A DNA stretch of 62,733 nucleotides from Parashewanella curva (GCF_003675895.1 NZ_ML014778.1:1-62733); one strand, 5' to 3'; counted from the first letter of the stretch, positions 43,047-53,363 are shown. A program made the numbers and translations. The notes: a model not told the origin generated them from the sequence alone.

Positions 43047-44144
43047 ATGATGAAAAAACGAATTACACTTCCACTGTCTCTGACAGCACTGAGCCTAGCC
43101 GCTATGGGGTTCTCAACTTCTGCTTTAGCAGATCATTCTCATAGTCACACTCTCGAAAAGAAGATTGAAACATTAAATAAACGTATTGAGCAATTAGAAG
43201 GCAAAAAGTCAGCGTCTAAATTTAAAAATACCAAATTCACTTTATACGGTACGGTTCGCCCGACACTTCAATATAAAGCCGACAACAGTAAAGGTGATAA
43301 AGATTGGGATTTAGGCGATGCCCTTTCTCATATGGGTGTATCGGCAGAAACTGACTTATTTGATGGTTGGACAGCAATCGCCAAAGGCGAATGGAGTATC
43401 GATCTTTCCAACAATGGTGATTTTGGCAAAGCTCGACAAGTATACGCTGGCGTAGCAACTCCTTTCGGTACTTTTGCTTTTGGTAAGCAGCGCCCCGCTG
43501 AGTATACTTTGATTGCAGAATATTTGGATATTTTCAACCACGCTTCAAGCCCATTTGCGTTTGATAGCAATGGCCCATTCTTCGTAAATAACTTTGCAAC
43601 TTATAAGCTAGTTGCTAATGACTTTACGATTATGGCCGCCGCTCAAGTTGATGGTGATAAAGATACTCACCTGATCAACACTGGTGTGGGTTACGATACT
43701 GATAACCTACATATTGGTGTGGCTTACCTAAACCAAAATGACAGTACCAATGCGAATGGTACTGAAGTGATGGGTGATAAGAAAACCATGGCTGCAACCG
43801 TAGCTTATACCTTTGGAAACGGTCTTTATTTAGCAGCGAGTTATGCTGATATTGACTATGAGTTTGATGTAAAAGGTTATGATAGAAGTGGCGGCACCTT
43901 GGATACAGCTTTAGCTTATCCTCTAAATGACGAGTACAAAATCAAATTAGGTTACTTTGATTTCGATGATGGTAAAAAAGATCCATCAAGCCAAAACTAC
44001 ACAGGTTACAACACGACTCTAGAGTGGAACCCTGCGAATAACGTTAGGCTTCACCTTGAGTATCTAACAAGAGATTACGACAACCTAGGTGATGATAAAA
44101 TTCTTGCCCTTGGTGTTCGTTATGACTTTAAACTTACTTGGTAA
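43047..44144 (+). CDS. Gram-negative outer-membrane porin
   Basis: 365 residues: signal peptide (to about STSALA, residue 28), a short coiled coil (EKKIETLNKRIEQLEG), then a beta-barrel of the general porin type, starting FTLYGTVRPTLQYK and ending RLHLEYLTRDYDNLGDDKILALGVRYDFKLTW. The final residue is Trp rather than the more usual Phe. An AAGGA ribosome binding site precedes two ATGs. By position it may serve sulfonate uptake across the outer membrane, but this is inference. Its promoter region is element B. Confidence 0.85.
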   Translation: MMKKRITLPLSLTALSLAAMGFSTSALADHSHSHTLEKKIETLNKRIEQLEGKKSASKFKNTKFTLYGTVRPTLQYKADNSKGDKDWDLGDALSHMGVSAETDLFDGWTAIAKGEWSIDLSNNGDFGKARQVYAGVATPFGTFAFGKQRPAEYTLIAEYLDIFNHASSPFAFDSNGPFFVNNFATYKLVANDFTIMAAAQVDGDKDTHLINTGVGYDTDNLHIGVAYLNQNDSTNANGTEVMGDKKTMAATVAYTFGNGLYLAASYADIDYEFDVKGYDRSGGTLDTALAYPLNDEYKIKLGYFDFDDGKKDPSSQNYTGYNTTLEWNPANNVRLHLEYLTRDYDNLGDDKILALGVRYDFKLTW

Positions 44145-44174
44145 ACAAGGTCTGATTTCTAGTTAATCCCCCTT

Positions 44175-44206
44175 GAGCGATAATCGAAAGATATCGCTCT
44201 TTTTAT
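44175..44206 (+). terminator. Terminator after the porin gene
   Basis: GAGCGATA (44175-44182) pairs with TATCGCTC (44192-44199) and is followed by a T-run. Confidence 0.88.
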
Positions 44207-44222
44207 TTGTTTGGATCTCAAC

Positions 44223-45146
44223 ATGTATAAGAATTTAAAAAGCTTAGCTGTCTTAATCTCCTTCTCCCTATTATCAGCCCAATCAATAGCAGCCTCTCAA
44301 TGCGATAATATGAAAGTACAAACACTCGGTGCAGGTGGTCCTGAAGTCTCGGATGGTTTAGCGTCTGCTTCATTCCTTGTTTGGATAAATGACAAAGCTA
44401 AAGTCATGGTAGATGCAGGTGGTGGCAGCTCACTTAATTTTGAAAAATCAGGTGCCAAATTTTTTGACTTAGATGTCATGTTATTTACACATTTGCACGT
44501 TGATCATAGCGCAGCTTTACCTATTTATATAAAAGCCGGATATTTCACAAATCGCAGCCAAGCACTTAATATTTATGGCCCAACTTCTTCTGGAGACTTT
44601 CCAAGCACGACAACTTGGATAAAAGGACTATTCGATAATAAACCTGCCCGTGTTTATTCCTACTTAAACGACAACATCAATCAGAAAAAATCAACGCAGT
44701 TTCTTGTTAAGCCTCATAATATTCAACCCAATAACAATGTTTGGACACAGAGCTTAAATAACGGAATCAAAATCTCAGCCATCAATGTCAATCACAACCC
44801 TGTGCCTGCCCTAGCTTGGCGAGTCGACTACAAACAGTGCTCTGTAACCTTTAGCGGCGATATGAGTGGCACCAGTGACAATTTACCCAAACTTGCCTAT
44901 AAAACCGATTTACTTGTGGCTAATAATGCCATTCCACAAGATGCAGGCCGAATTGCAAAACGCTTGCACATGACACCAGAAACTATCGGAACACTGGCTA
45001 ATCAAGCTAAAGCAAAACAAGTCGCTCTTGCTCACTTTATGAACCGAACAATTAATAGAAAAGATGAGTCGGTTTCGATTATTAAAAAGGAGTATTCTGG
45101 TAACGTTTCTTTGGTGAAGGAACTTGAGTTTATTGAAGTTAAGTAA
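44223..45146 (+). CDS. Secreted metallo-beta-lactamase-fold hydrolase
   Basis: 307 residues from the ATG at 44223 (an in-frame TTG at 44211 is less likely). A signal peptide (LAVLISFSLLSAQSIAA) is followed by an MBL-fold domain. LFTHLHVDHSA carries the HxHxDH zinc motif, and later ligands lie in INVNHNP, FSGDMSG and ALAHFM. The closest type is the RNase Z/arylsulfatase-like branch of periplasmic MBL proteins; the substrate is not clear. It directly follows the porin terminator. Confidence 0.8.
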   Translation: MYKNLKSLAVLISFSLLSAQSIAASQCDNMKVQTLGAGGPEVSDGLASASFLVWINDKAKVMVDAGGGSSLNFEKSGAKFFDLDVMLFTHLHVDHSAALPIYIKAGYFTNRSQALNIYGPTSSGDFPSTTTWIKGLFDNKPARVYSYLNDNINQKKSTQFLVKPHNIQPNNNVWTQSLNNGIKISAINVNHNPVPALAWRVDYKQCSVTFSGDMSGTSDNLPKLAYKTDLLVANNAIPQDAGRIAKRLHMTPETIGTLANQAKAKQVALAHFMNRTINRKDESVSIIKKEYSGNVSLVKELEFIEVK

Positions 45147-45226
45147 AGATAATCTATGCTCAATATCTTAACTTACGCTGTTGCTTGATATACTCAGAAC
45201 AATCAAAATAAAACCGTGAGACATCA

Positions 45227-47011
45227 ATGATCCATTACCGAATAATCGCATCCGATCCAAAAGCCCATTTATTTTCAGTCGAAATGACCCTTAACCAGCC
45301 TAAACCAAAGCAGCAACTTTGCTTACCAAGTTGGTTACCCGGCAGTTATATGGTAAGAGATTTTTGCCGTAATATCATTGGCATCAACGCCAAAGACTCT
45401 AATGGAAATATTGTCGAACTGGAACAATTCGATAAACAAACTTGGCAAGTTCGAGGTGAGCCAGAACAACTCATTATTAGCTACCAAGTTTATGCATGGG
45501 ATTTATCGGTTCGCAGCGCTCACCTTGATACCACTCATGGTTTCTTTAACGGTAGTAGTGTATTCCTTGCTGCTAAAGGTTTTGATAATTCTAAGCATAC
45601 GGTACAAATCGACAAACCTTTTAGTGATGAATTAAAAAGCTGGCGCCTTGCTACCAGCATGACGCGCACATCAGGCGAACACTTTGCGTTTGGTTCATTC
45701 AGTGCTGAAAACTACGATGAACTTATCGACCACCCTGTTGAAATGGGCGATTTTACTTCAACCACTTTTGAAGCCAATGGCATTCCTCACGACATTGTTT
45801 TAACAGGAAAGCACAGCGCTGATTTAGAGCGATTAAAAGTCGACTTAAAAGCCATTTGTGAGTACCAACTTAACTTATTTGGTGCTCCTGCGCCGTTTGA
45901 ACGCTACTTATTTTTAACCACAGTGTTAGGCAATGGCTTTGGCGGATTGGAACACAGAGCGTCTACCGCCTTGGTATGTTCTCGCAGCGACTTGCCATAT
46001 CAAGGCATGGACAAAATGAATAAAGGCTATCGTACTTATTTGTCTCTTTGCAGCCACGAATACTTCCACAATTGGAACGTAAAGCGCATTAAACCTGCGG
46101 AATTTACCCCATATCAATTAGATCAAGAAAGCTACACTCGTCAGCTTTGGGCTTATGAAGGCATCACATCGTATTACGATGACTACCTCACCTATCGATC
46201 AGGTTGTGTCGATAAAAGCACTTACCTTGAGATGTTCAGCGAAACTTTTACCCGAGTTTATCGAGGCCAAGGTCGCTTTATTCAAACGCTAAAAGATTCA
46301 AGCTTTAATGCGTGGACCAAGTTCTATAAGCAAGATGAAAATGCAGCGAATGCGATCGTCAGTTACTACACCAAAGGTGCACTATTTGCTTTGTTTTTGG
46401 ATTTAACCATTCGTAAAGAAACCGACAACAAGCACTCCCTCGAAGACATTATGCGTCAGCTTTGGCAGCAGTTTGGTGTGACTCAGCAAGGTACATTAGA
46501 AAACAGCCACCAGCAATTAGTTGAACAACTGCTAAACCGAGATTGCAGTGATATTTTTGCTTATTTAGATTCCACTGACGACATTCCTTTAGCGCCTTTA
46601 CTGGACCAATTTGGCATTGAATTAAAAGTCAGAGCGGCTAATGGTTCAAAAGACACAGGCGGTGGTGACGTTCAAGGCGATAAAGTTGACTTCGGCGCCA
46701 GGGTGAAAGCCGAAGCCTTCGGCTTAAAAGTATTAGCAGTTGCTAATAACAGTGCTGCCCACCAAGCAGGTTTGAGTGCTGGAGATTTGTTAATAGCTGC
46801 TGATGGCCTTCAAGTTAATGGTGAATTTGAAAACCTACTACAACAGCAAGTGATTGGGTTAGAAATAGAGCTACATTGGTTTAGGCGTGATGAACTCATG
46901 ACTGGAGTTTTACCCATTCAAGCAGCACGATTGGATACGGTTTCTTTGCTGATAAGTGATGAAGCTAAGGCTAAATTGTGGTTAAACCTAAAAACATCAG
47001 TTGAACGCTAA
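45227..47011 (+). CDS. M61-family aminopeptidase with PDZ domain
   Basis: 594 residues. N-terminal beta domain (about 1-165), a gluzincin catalytic domain with HEYFH at 277-281 (Glu278 catalytic) and the third ligand probably in WAYEGITSYYDD, and a C-terminal PDZ domain (about 480-570; AHQAGLSAGDLLIAADGLQV). The family (glycyl aminopeptidase type) is found in many gammaproteobacteria. No signal peptide is visible, so it is likely cytosolic. Confidence 0.9.
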   Translation: MIHYRIIASDPKAHLFSVEMTLNQPKPKQQLCLPSWLPGSYMVRDFCRNIIGINAKDSNGNIVELEQFDKQTWQVRGEPEQLIISYQVYAWDLSVRSAHLDTTHGFFNGSSVFLAAKGFDNSKHTVQIDKPFSDELKSWRLATSMTRTSGEHFAFGSFSAENYDELIDHPVEMGDFTSTTFEANGIPHDIVLTGKHSADLERLKVDLKAICEYQLNLFGAPAPFERYLFLTTVLGNGFGGLEHRASTALVCSRSDLPYQGMDKMNKGYRTYLSLCSHEYFHNWNVKRIKPAEFTPYQLDQESYTRQLWAYEGITSYYDDYLTYRSGCVDKSTYLEMFSETFTRVYRGQGRFIQTLKDSSFNAWTKFYKQDENAANAIVSYYTKGALFALFLDLTIRKETDNKHSLEDIMRQLWQQFGVTQQGTLENSHQQLVEQLLNRDCSDIFAYLDSTDDIPLAPLLDQFGIELKVRAANGSKDTGGGDVQGDKVDFGARVKAEAFGLKVLAVANNSAAHQAGLSAGDLLIAADGLQVNGEFENLLQQQVIGLEIELHWFRRDELMTGVLPIQAARLDTVSLLISDEAKAKLWLNLKTSVER

Positions 47012-47051
47012 GCTAGGTATTAACCTGATAAGAGATAAATAGTTTTTTGTT

Positions 47052-47072
47052 GGTTCACCCATTAGGTGAACC
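47052..47072. repeat. Short hairpin in the M61-esterase intergenic region
   Basis: GGTTCACC (47052-47059) pairs with GGTGAACC (47065-47072). The following bases to about 47210 look like a small intergenic repeat (an AAGTAGCACAACTACTTGC stem-loop is visible), but I cannot show a second copy here. No gene is seen in 47012-47303. Confidence 0.4.
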
Positions 47073-47303
47073 GCTTCACGCTCACAGGCTTGCTAAAATT
47101 GCCCCTAACGGCGTTGAAGCTTTTGCAAGTAGCACAACTACTTGCTACAATTTTCGCTTTGTTATCAACAATTTAATCTAAGCCTGAGAACGTGCCCAAC
47201 TGATATTTTTAGGTTGTATAAATAGCAGACCTTCGTACAAAATATAGACTTCCCTTTATTCACCTGATACCGTTTAACAATCAGAAAAATAAAGGGATTT
47301 CTT

Positions 47304-48503
47304 ATGCGCTTTTTCATACTGTTAATACTGATTTTTACAACGACAACTGCCTCTGCCGCTCAAAAAATATCCATTGGAGAAACATTCACACTCCACTCCA
47401 AAATCATTGGCGAAGACAGACCCTTATCAGTATTTATTCCCAAGGGTGTAGAGAAAAATGAATCCCTTTACGTCATCTACTTACTCGATAGCCAACATCA
47501 CTTTCATACCGTAACGGGAATAGTGCAATCCTTAGTGGATTATGATCAAATTCCAAAGACGATGGTCGTTGGCGTTGAAACCACGAATCGTCCGCGTGAT
47601 TACCTTCCTGCAATTAATGGCGAGCCTAAAACCCAATTTCAAAAATTTAAGCGTTCAAAATGGCCTGATGAAGGGCAAACTAATTTTATTAAATTTCTTA
47701 ATGATGAATTATTTCCCTTTATTGATGACAAGTACCCAACCTACCCACACAGAACTCTGATAGGACACTCGAATGCTGGAACCTTCGCACTTTCTGCATT
47801 ATTCAATCACCCTAATTTGTTCCAAAACTATTTAGCGATCAGTGCCAACGGTTGGTGGAGTTATGATGAAACGGTACATAACGCTAAATCTATGGCTGAT
47901 AAAAACCGTAGCAACAAACGACTGTTTATCTCAGTAGCAGGTGAAGGGAGTACTTTCTATACAGGCACATTGAATTTGCTTTCTAATATGGAAACACACA
48001 AGCCTACGAATTTGGCTTGGCAATATAAACAATACCCTAACCACACTCATATGAGTGGTATTTTGCCGGCTGTTACAGATGGACTGACATTTTTGTATAC
48101 AAACTACCAATTTGAAATCACGCCTGCGCTTGCTAAGTATTCAACGGTGTCAGCTCTTAAAGATTACTATGCTGATTTATCCAAACAGTATGGTTTTGCA
48201 GTTCCTGCTCCAGTCGGCACCTATGTAGACTTTGCTGAAGCACAACAAAACAATAAACGCTCTCAAGAAGCCATCATCACGCTAAAGCAGTTCGTTGCTG
48301 ACTATCCCAAACATTCATACTCACATATGAAATTAGCTCAAGCTTATGCCTTATTAGATCAACATGAAAAGTCACTAAACAGCTATTTGCAAGGGCTGAA
48401 GGTGGCGAAAGAACAAAAGTTGAGTGCTGATATTATTGATGCCTTTCAAGATATGGTTGATAGAGCGCAGGCGAAATTAAACGCTAATGCCAAATCGCTA
48501 TAA
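47304..48503 (+). CDS. Secreted esterase-D/Fes-like alpha/beta hydrolase with TPR-like C-terminus
   Basis: 399 residues: signal peptide (ILLILIFTTTTASAA), an esterase-D type domain (about 22-280) with the nucleophile Ser156 in GHSNAGTFALSALF and a probable His in NHTHMSG, and a C-terminal TPR-like helical region (about 310-395, KLAQAYALLDQHEKSLNSYL). Family members include siderophore and other carboxyl esterases. The fusion is common in marine gammaproteobacteria. Substrate unknown. Confidence 0.83.
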   Translation: MRFFILLILIFTTTTASAAQKISIGETFTLHSKIIGEDRPLSVFIPKGVEKNESLYVIYLLDSQHHFHTVTGIVQSLVDYDQIPKTMVVGVETTNRPRDYLPAINGEPKTQFQKFKRSKWPDEGQTNFIKFLNDELFPFIDDKYPTYPHRTLIGHSNAGTFALSALFNHPNLFQNYLAISANGWWSYDETVHNAKSMADKNRSNKRLFISVAGEGSTFYTGTLNLLSNMETHKPTNLAWQYKQYPNHTHMSGILPAVTDGLTFLYTNYQFEITPALAKYSTVSALKDYYADLSKQYGFAVPAPVGTYVDFAEAQQNNKRSQEAIITLKQFVADYPKHSYSHMKLAQAYALLDQHEKSLNSYLQGLKVAKEQKLSADIIDAFQDMVDRAQAKLNANAKSL

Positions 48504-48538
48504 AAATACTTCTATCAACTTAGCTATGGAACAGGCTC

Positions 48539-48772
48539 ATGCTGCTATTACCTATCAGGATCGGTTCATCTCGAAAATGTCGTCGATGCGAGCTTCAGAT
48601 CAATGATCAAAAAGCTGCATGCCCTCACTGTCATCACCTTTCAGAAGATGAGGCAATGCAATTAAAAGCATTACTGAAACAGGAATCGAAAGTAGTCCAT
48701 TCAGGGCTAAGGAAATGGTTTATTGTGATATTTATTTTGTCAGTACTTTTGGTGTTAGTGACTTTTATCTAA
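48539..48772 (+). CDS. Small zinc-ribbon protein with C-terminal membrane anchor
   Basis: 77 residues with CRRC (about 14-17) and CPHCHH (about 28-33) forming a zinc ribbon, and a C-terminal hydrophobic segment (WFIVIFILSVLLVLVTFI). It is similar in layout to the zinc-ribbon protein at 4843. It follows the esterase gene by 35 bases and may be co-transcribed. Function unknown. Confidence 0.55.
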   Translation: MLLLPIRIGSSRKCRRCELQINDQKAACPHCHHLSEDEAMQLKALLKQESKVVHSGLRKWFIVIFILSVLLVLVTFI

Positions 48773-48809
48773 AACAAATTACCAACTCATGGAGCTTTTA
48801 ATATGGGTA

Positions 48810-50300
48810 TTAAGTGCTCATCACCTGATTAATCTTTTTCATATCACAATATTTTTCAATCGTATCGGCGATTCGATTCAGCTGTTGCTCGCGTATTTTC
48901 TCAATATTGAATTCGATATTTGAACTGAATCCAGCCCATTTAAGTATTGTCGCCAAAGCCTGAGGTTGATCAAAAAGCCCGTGAAGATAAGTACCAAGAA
49001 TTTGTCCATCATTAGAAATAACACCATCCAATTGAGTATTATCAGCATCATTTAATTTAACCGCAGGTTGGCAGTTTTGAGTATAACTAGAAGCACCACA
49101 ATGGATTTCATAGCCTGTTACTTCAACGGTTTTATCGCCCACCAGCAATTGACCTTTGACATTTTTAAGGTGCTTTTCAGGCTGAAGCTGAGTATCAATA
49201 GGCAAATAGCCTAAACCATCTACCTCGCCTTTTTGCGTTTCAATCTCATGAGGATCAGAAATACTTTCTCCTAACATTTGGTAACCACCACAAATACCAA
49301 TCACTTTACCGCCATACCGCAAATGTTTTTGGATAGCGTCGTTCCATTTTGACGCTTTCAATGCTTGTAAGTCTTCAATGACATTTTTAGTTCCGGGGAA
49401 AATAATCACATCAGTGGGATAATCAGCAGGATCATCAGTCAGTCTCACATATTGAAACTCAACATCAGGATGTAATCGTAATGGTTCAAAGTCGGTATGA
49501 TTGCTTATTCTTGGATAAACCAACACCACTACTTTTAGTTTTGTTTGAGTCTTAGTTATTGAATTTAGTGGAATGGCATCCTCGGCATCAAGATGAAGAT
49601 CATTTAAGTAAGGTAAAATGCCAAGTACAGGTTTACCAGTCCTCTGTTCTAACCAATTTAGCCCAGATTGTAACAAGCTAATTTCACCACGAAAACGATT
49701 GATCACAAAGCCTTTGACTCTGGCTTGCTCTGATTTTGATAATAGTTCTAGCGTTCCAACTAAATGAGCAAACACGCCACCTTTATCAATATCAGCAATA
49801 ATAATGACTGGGCAATCAGCGGCTTCCGCAAAACCCATATTGGCAATATCACCTTCTCGTAAATTGATTTCAGCAGGGCTACCTGCCCCTTCAATAATAA
49901 TCGCATCGAATTCTTGCTGTAATCGTTCATATGAATCCAACACCGCTTCCATGGCTTTGGCTTTATACTGCAGCCCTTTTTTACCCCAAAAATCTTTCGC
50001 CTCTAACGTCGTTAACGCTTTACCTTGCACGATAACTTGAGCGGTTTTATCAGAGCTCGGTTTTAGAAGAATGGGGTTGAAATCAATACGAAGTGACTGA
50101 TTAGCGGCTATAGCTTGCAACGCTTGGGCTCGACCTATCTCTCCACCATCGTCAGTCACCGCGCTATTGAGTGCCATATTCTGTGGTTTGAATGGCGCAA
50201 CATTCACTTTTTGTCTCGCCAAAATTCGGCAAAGCCCTGCGACTAAGGTACTTTTACCTGCGTCCGATGTAGTTCCTTGTACCATTATGGCTTTAGACAT
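48810..50300 (-). CDS. cobQ: Cobyric acid synthase
   Basis: 496 residues from the ATG at 50300 (an upstream in-frame ATG at 50315 gives five extra residues). N-terminal dethiobiotin-synthetase-like ATP domain with [20 protein letters not shown], then a class I glutamine amidotransferase domain with [13 protein letters not shown] (catalytic Cys) and LHGLFD (catalytic His). It amidates four side chains of adenosylcobyrinic diamide in cobalamin synthesis. No other corrinoid-pathway gene and no cobalamin riboswitch is evident near it, so it may belong to a salvage or dispersed pathway. Confidence 0.92.
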   Translation of the reverse strand: MSKAIMVQGTTSDAGKSTLVAGLCRILARQKVNVAPFKPQNMALNSAVTDDGGEIGRAQALQAIAANQSLRIDFNPILLKPSSDKTAQVIVQGKALTTLEAKDFWGKKGLQYKAKAMEAVLDSYERLQQEFDAIIIEGAGSPAEINLREGDIANMGFAEAADCPVIIIADIDKGGVFAHLVGTLELLSKSEQARVKGFVINRFRGEISLLQSGLNWLEQRTGKPVLGILPYLNDLHLDAEDAIPLNSITKTQTKLKVVVLVYPRISNHTDFEPLRLHPDVEFQYVRLTDDPADYPTDVIIFPGTKNVIEDLQALKASKWNDAIQKHLRYGGKVIGICGGYQMLGESISDPHEIETQKGEVDGLGYLPIDTQLQPEKHLKNVKGQLLVGDKTVEVTGYEIHCGASSYTQNCQPAVKLNDADNTQLDGVISNDGQILGTYLHGLFDQPQALATILKWAGFSSNIEFNIEKIREQQLNRIADTIEKYCDMKKINQVMST

Positions 50301-50396
50301 AGAAATCGATTCCAAAAAAATCAGCTGGTGATAATACCAGCCCTTTTTTAAAGAGGAAATAGAGTTACGAATAATCGTTCTGTAGCGGAAATAGGA

Positions 50397-50798
50397 TCAT
50401 TTCACACTCTGAGTAAAATCATCTAACTCAGCCACAAGGTGCCCATTTTTTACTCGATAATTACAGGAATGAATATTTATCCATCCCGAACCCAGTGCTT
50501 CTTTCGCTTGCTGCTCTCTGAACTTAATTCGCTCATTGATAAATTGCATTAACGCATTTGCGGTAGTGTGTTGATTCACGCTAACATCTGGACTGTTTTC
50601 TCCTATTTTCCCCCTTATTACATATGTAGCCTTGAAGTCCCAAATAGCTACAGCGTAACTGTGAGTAAACCACCGAGCTTTAACTGTGAAAACATCAAGT
50701 GCCCACCTTCCTTCTTTCGAAGAAGCTTCAGCAAGTACCTTATCTATTTTGTTTCTTGTGCTTTCAGGTACGGATAAGTAGGCATTGTATTTAATCAT
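50397..50798 (-). CDS. Hypothetical protein
   Basis: 133 residues from the ATG at 50798 (a TTG at 50813 extends it by five). Not recognised. It is a small soluble alpha/beta-type protein with FTHSYAVAIWDFKATYVIRG as its most distinctive part. No signal peptide or membrane segment. It is a single gene 97 bases upstream of cobQ on the same strand; a link is possible but not supported. Confidence 0.5.
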   Translation of the reverse strand: MIKYNAYLSVPESTRNKIDKVLAEASSKEGRWALDVFTVKARWFTHSYAVAIWDFKATYVIRGKIGENSPDVSVNQHTTANALMQFINERIKFREQQAKEALGSGWINIHSCNYRVKNGHLVAELDDFTQSVK

Positions 50799-50983
50799 GA
50801 TTTGTTTTCTCAAAGCTGGGCCACTTGATTAACTTACTCTTTTTTTATCTATTTTATAATGGTCTAAAAAATATTTAATTTGTATTTAACCCCTACAATT
50901 ATTAAGGTTGGTCAACCATTGTTGAAGGAGCGAAGTTTTATTTACCTTCAATATTCATCCTGTTTAATAGTTTGAGGCTAAGT

Positions 50984-51316
50984 ATGTCTTTAGAAGAGGG
51001 AATTGGCGTAGGTTCACCTGCAGGTTTTCCAAACCCATGGGCTCATGCTGCACCAGAGACAGAAGCACTAATCGCTTCTTCAGATGGTAATAGCTATGGA
51101 GTAAATTCCCCAAGCCAAAATGCAACAACTTCATCAGTATCCGATTTTCATAATTCACCAAGTAAAACAAGTCCTACAAAGGCGTTAGCAAAGAAGGTGT
51201 GCTGTTATGCGGTAATAGGCCTCGCTTGTGCAGGGGTTGCTGTAGCTGGTGTTGGTACATTAGCAGTAATAGTTTTAGGTGTGGCAGAGTTCTTTGCGTT
51301 GCCCGACCATACATAG
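50984..51316 (+). CDS. Small Ser-rich protein with C-terminal hydrophobic hairpin
   Basis: 110 residues from the ATG at 50984 (MSLEEGIGVGSPAG). The first 65 residues are Ser/Asn/Pro-rich and probably disordered. The rest contains a Cys/Gly/Ala-rich hydrophobic segment (YAVIGLACAGVAVAGVGTLA). Not recognised. Its upstream sequence GTCAACCATTGTTGAAGGAG, starting 73 bases before the ATG, partly resembles the conserved element of the paralog array, which hints at shared control. An element-A fragment follows at 51339. Confidence 0.45.
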   Translation: MSLEEGIGVGSPAGFPNPWAHAAPETEALIASSDGNSYGVNSPSQNATTSSVSDFHNSPSKTSPTKALAKKVCCYAVIGLACAGVAVAGVGTLAVIVLGVAEFFALPDHT

Positions 51317-51338
51317 TTATAAGTATGGGTGGTCGTTA

Positions 51339-51449
51339 GTTCTGTATTGTGAACAGCTCACTTAGATGGCTAAGCCTCACTGCTCACGCCTTGAACAAAA
51401 AAGTACCCAGACAGCACAAAATTCAAGCATGATAGTTCAACAGGCTCTA
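51339..51449. repeat. Truncated copy of inverted-repeat element A
   Basis: Matches the right-hand end of element A, from GTTCTGTATTGTGA through CTTAGATGGCTAAGCCTCAC to the terminal repeat GATAGTTCAACAGGCTCTA. The repeat's last bases supply the stop codon of the adjacent minus-strand gene. Confidence 0.75.
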
Positions 51450-51776
51450 AATACAAAATAGTGATCTTAGCTTACTCTTTCTAGAATCTATAGGATGCTC
51501 AGTAACCGTAAAGACTCGATCCCTCCGCTTTTCTTTAATATCTGAGATCGTAGACTCATTCAAAAATTTACTCAGGCTCGTATAAAGGTTCTCCTGCGGA
51601 GGTGTATGTAGCTTTGTTTTTCGTCGATACAAATAAGCATTTTTTTTTCTTCCTGTATTTAGCTTTATTCTTAGCTCTTGGAAGTCACGATCCTGTATAT
51701 TGAAAAAGTTACAGCGAGTTACCCTTTGTTCTACATCACAAAAAACAATTGATATTTTGCCTGCATCTTCAACCAT
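51447..51776 (-). CDS. Hypothetical basic protein, 3' end in a repeat
   Basis: 109 residues, rich in Lys/Arg, not recognised. The start is well supported by AGGAGAGGAG just before the ATG. The C-terminal residues and stop run into the element-A fragment, so the protein may be shortened relative to its ancestor. No membrane or signal sequence. It lies just downstream of the xylA pseudogene on the same strand, with no sign of a role in xylose use. Confidence 0.5.
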   Translation of the reverse strand: MVEDAGKISIVFCDVEQRVTRCNFFNIQDRDFQELRIKLNTGRKKNAYLYRRKTKLHTPPQENLYTSLSKFLNESTISDIKEKRRDRVFTVTEHPIDSRKSKLRSLFCI

Positions 51777-51827
51777 GACTCCTCTCCTTTTTCAATCAAG
51801 AAGACAATAATTCTGCCTAGGCTTAGG

Positions 51828-53148
51828 TCACTTAAACAAAAATCTATTCACTTGGCTTTCTAGCAATTCCTGCTGCCCTGAAGCTGGCCTTGGATTGATG
51901 TTGGTGTTTACTGCTTGTTTAGCTAGCGCTTCTAGTGATAAATCGCTTCTTAGAATTTTACTGCCTAAATCACCATTCCAACCTTGATAACGCTTAGCAA
52001 CCGCATCGGCTAAAAAGTCGTTTTCAATCATATCTACCGCTTTTTCAAGTGATTTAGCTAAAGTGTCCATCGCTCCGATATGACCATGGAACATATCAGC
52101 ATTATCAATGGATTGGCGGCGTAACTTAGTATCGAAATTGAATCCACCTGTAGTGAAGCCACCCGCTTTTAGGATCTCATAGATGACTAGACTATTTTCC
52201 TCTACAGAGTTGGGGAATTGATCGGTATCCCAGCCCAGTTGAGGATCGCCTCGGTTTGCATCAATGGAACCTAAAATGCCTAATGCGGTAGCTGTGGCCA
52301 CTTCATGTAAAAAACTGTGACCTGATAGGGTTGCGTGATTGCCCTCTATGTTCACTTTGATTTCTTTTTCTAAACCGAATTGCTTTAAGAAACCATAGAC
52401 GGTTGCAGTATCGTAATCATATTGATGCTTTGTACGCTCTTGTGGTTTAGGGTCAATTAATAAGGTGCCTTTAAAACCGATTTTATGCTTATGCTCGACC
52501 ACCATTTGCATAAAGCGCCCGATTTGTTCACGTTCTTGACGTAAATCGGTATTAAGCAAGGTTTCATAACCTTCTCGACCACCCCACAACACGTAGTTTT
52601 CACCACCTAGACGCTGGGTGGCTCCCATAGCATTAAAGACTTGAGTCGCGGCACAGGCGAACACTTCTGGATCTGGATTGGTCGCAGCACCAGCCATATA
52701 CCTTGGGTGCGAAAACGCATTAGCCGTCCCCCAAAGTAACTTTAATCCCGTTTCTGCTTGTTTTTGTTCCAGCACATCCACCATGTGTTGGAAGTTGTTC
52801 ACATATTCCCTTAGGTTACTGCCTTCAGGGGCAATGTCGGTATCATGAAAGCAGTAGTAAGGAACTCCAAGCTTTGAGAAAAACTCAAATGCGGCATCGG
52901 CTTTTATTTTTGCTTTTACCATTGGGTCAGCACCGTTAAACCACTCTCTGTTTAACGTTGGAGCACCAAAAGGGTCATTACCTTGCCAACAGAAGTTATG
53001 CCAATAGCAGGCGGCAAAATCGTAGATGTTCAGCCATGGTTTTTCCATGGAGTATCTTGTTTGCATCATAAAACTTAAAAGATAAGGGGTTATTGGAATC
53101 TGCGCCCTCAAACTGAATCTTTTCTATACCATCAAAATAAGCTGCCAT
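51828..53148 (-). pseudogene. xylA: Xylose isomerase, frameshifted
   Basis: The true start is the ATG at 53148 ([15 protein letters not shown]), and the first 45 codons read as normal XylA up to MAEHLRF. An extra base in the A4/T4 run at 53016-53019 then shifts the frame. The remaining roughly 390 residues continue in another frame from [11 protein letters not shown] to the end, with all expected parts ([41 protein letters not shown]). The C-terminal frame alone could start at an in-frame codon near 53111 but would have a wrong N-terminus. A sequencing error is possible, but the neighbouring xyl genes are also broken. Confidence 0.88.
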
Positions 53149-53264
53149 TACTTTTTGCCTTAACAAATTTGTATAGGCTTATTTTTGACCTCTCTTAACC
53201 CACTAGCAATTACGATTTTTGATAGTAGAGTTGATCTATTTCATTTCTTTAATCAACGGAACGA

Positions 53265-53283
53265 AATAATCAAATTTCATAAT
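53265..53283. promoter_or_regulatory. Candidate xylose operator, site 1
   Basis: AATAATCAAATTTCATAAT lies between the divergent xylA and xylE and is repeated exactly in front of xylB (54716-54734). A 19-base identity at two promoters of the same regulon is best explained as a XylR binding site. Confidence 0.55.
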
Positions 53284-53363
53284 AACGTTATCAGTTAAAA
53301 TAATGTTTTTGTTCAGTCACTTGTACCAAGATAACAGCATTTACCTCTGCGATTTTGAGCACT

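Noticed and set aside
50300-50396. Cobalamin riboswitch upstream of cobQ.
   Set aside because: The interval is too short and shows no B12-box-like sequence.
51828-53111. xylA as an intact gene starting at 53111.
   Set aside because: Its first 17 or so codons do not resemble XylA, whereas the true N-terminus is present in another frame just upstream, so it is a frameshifted gene.
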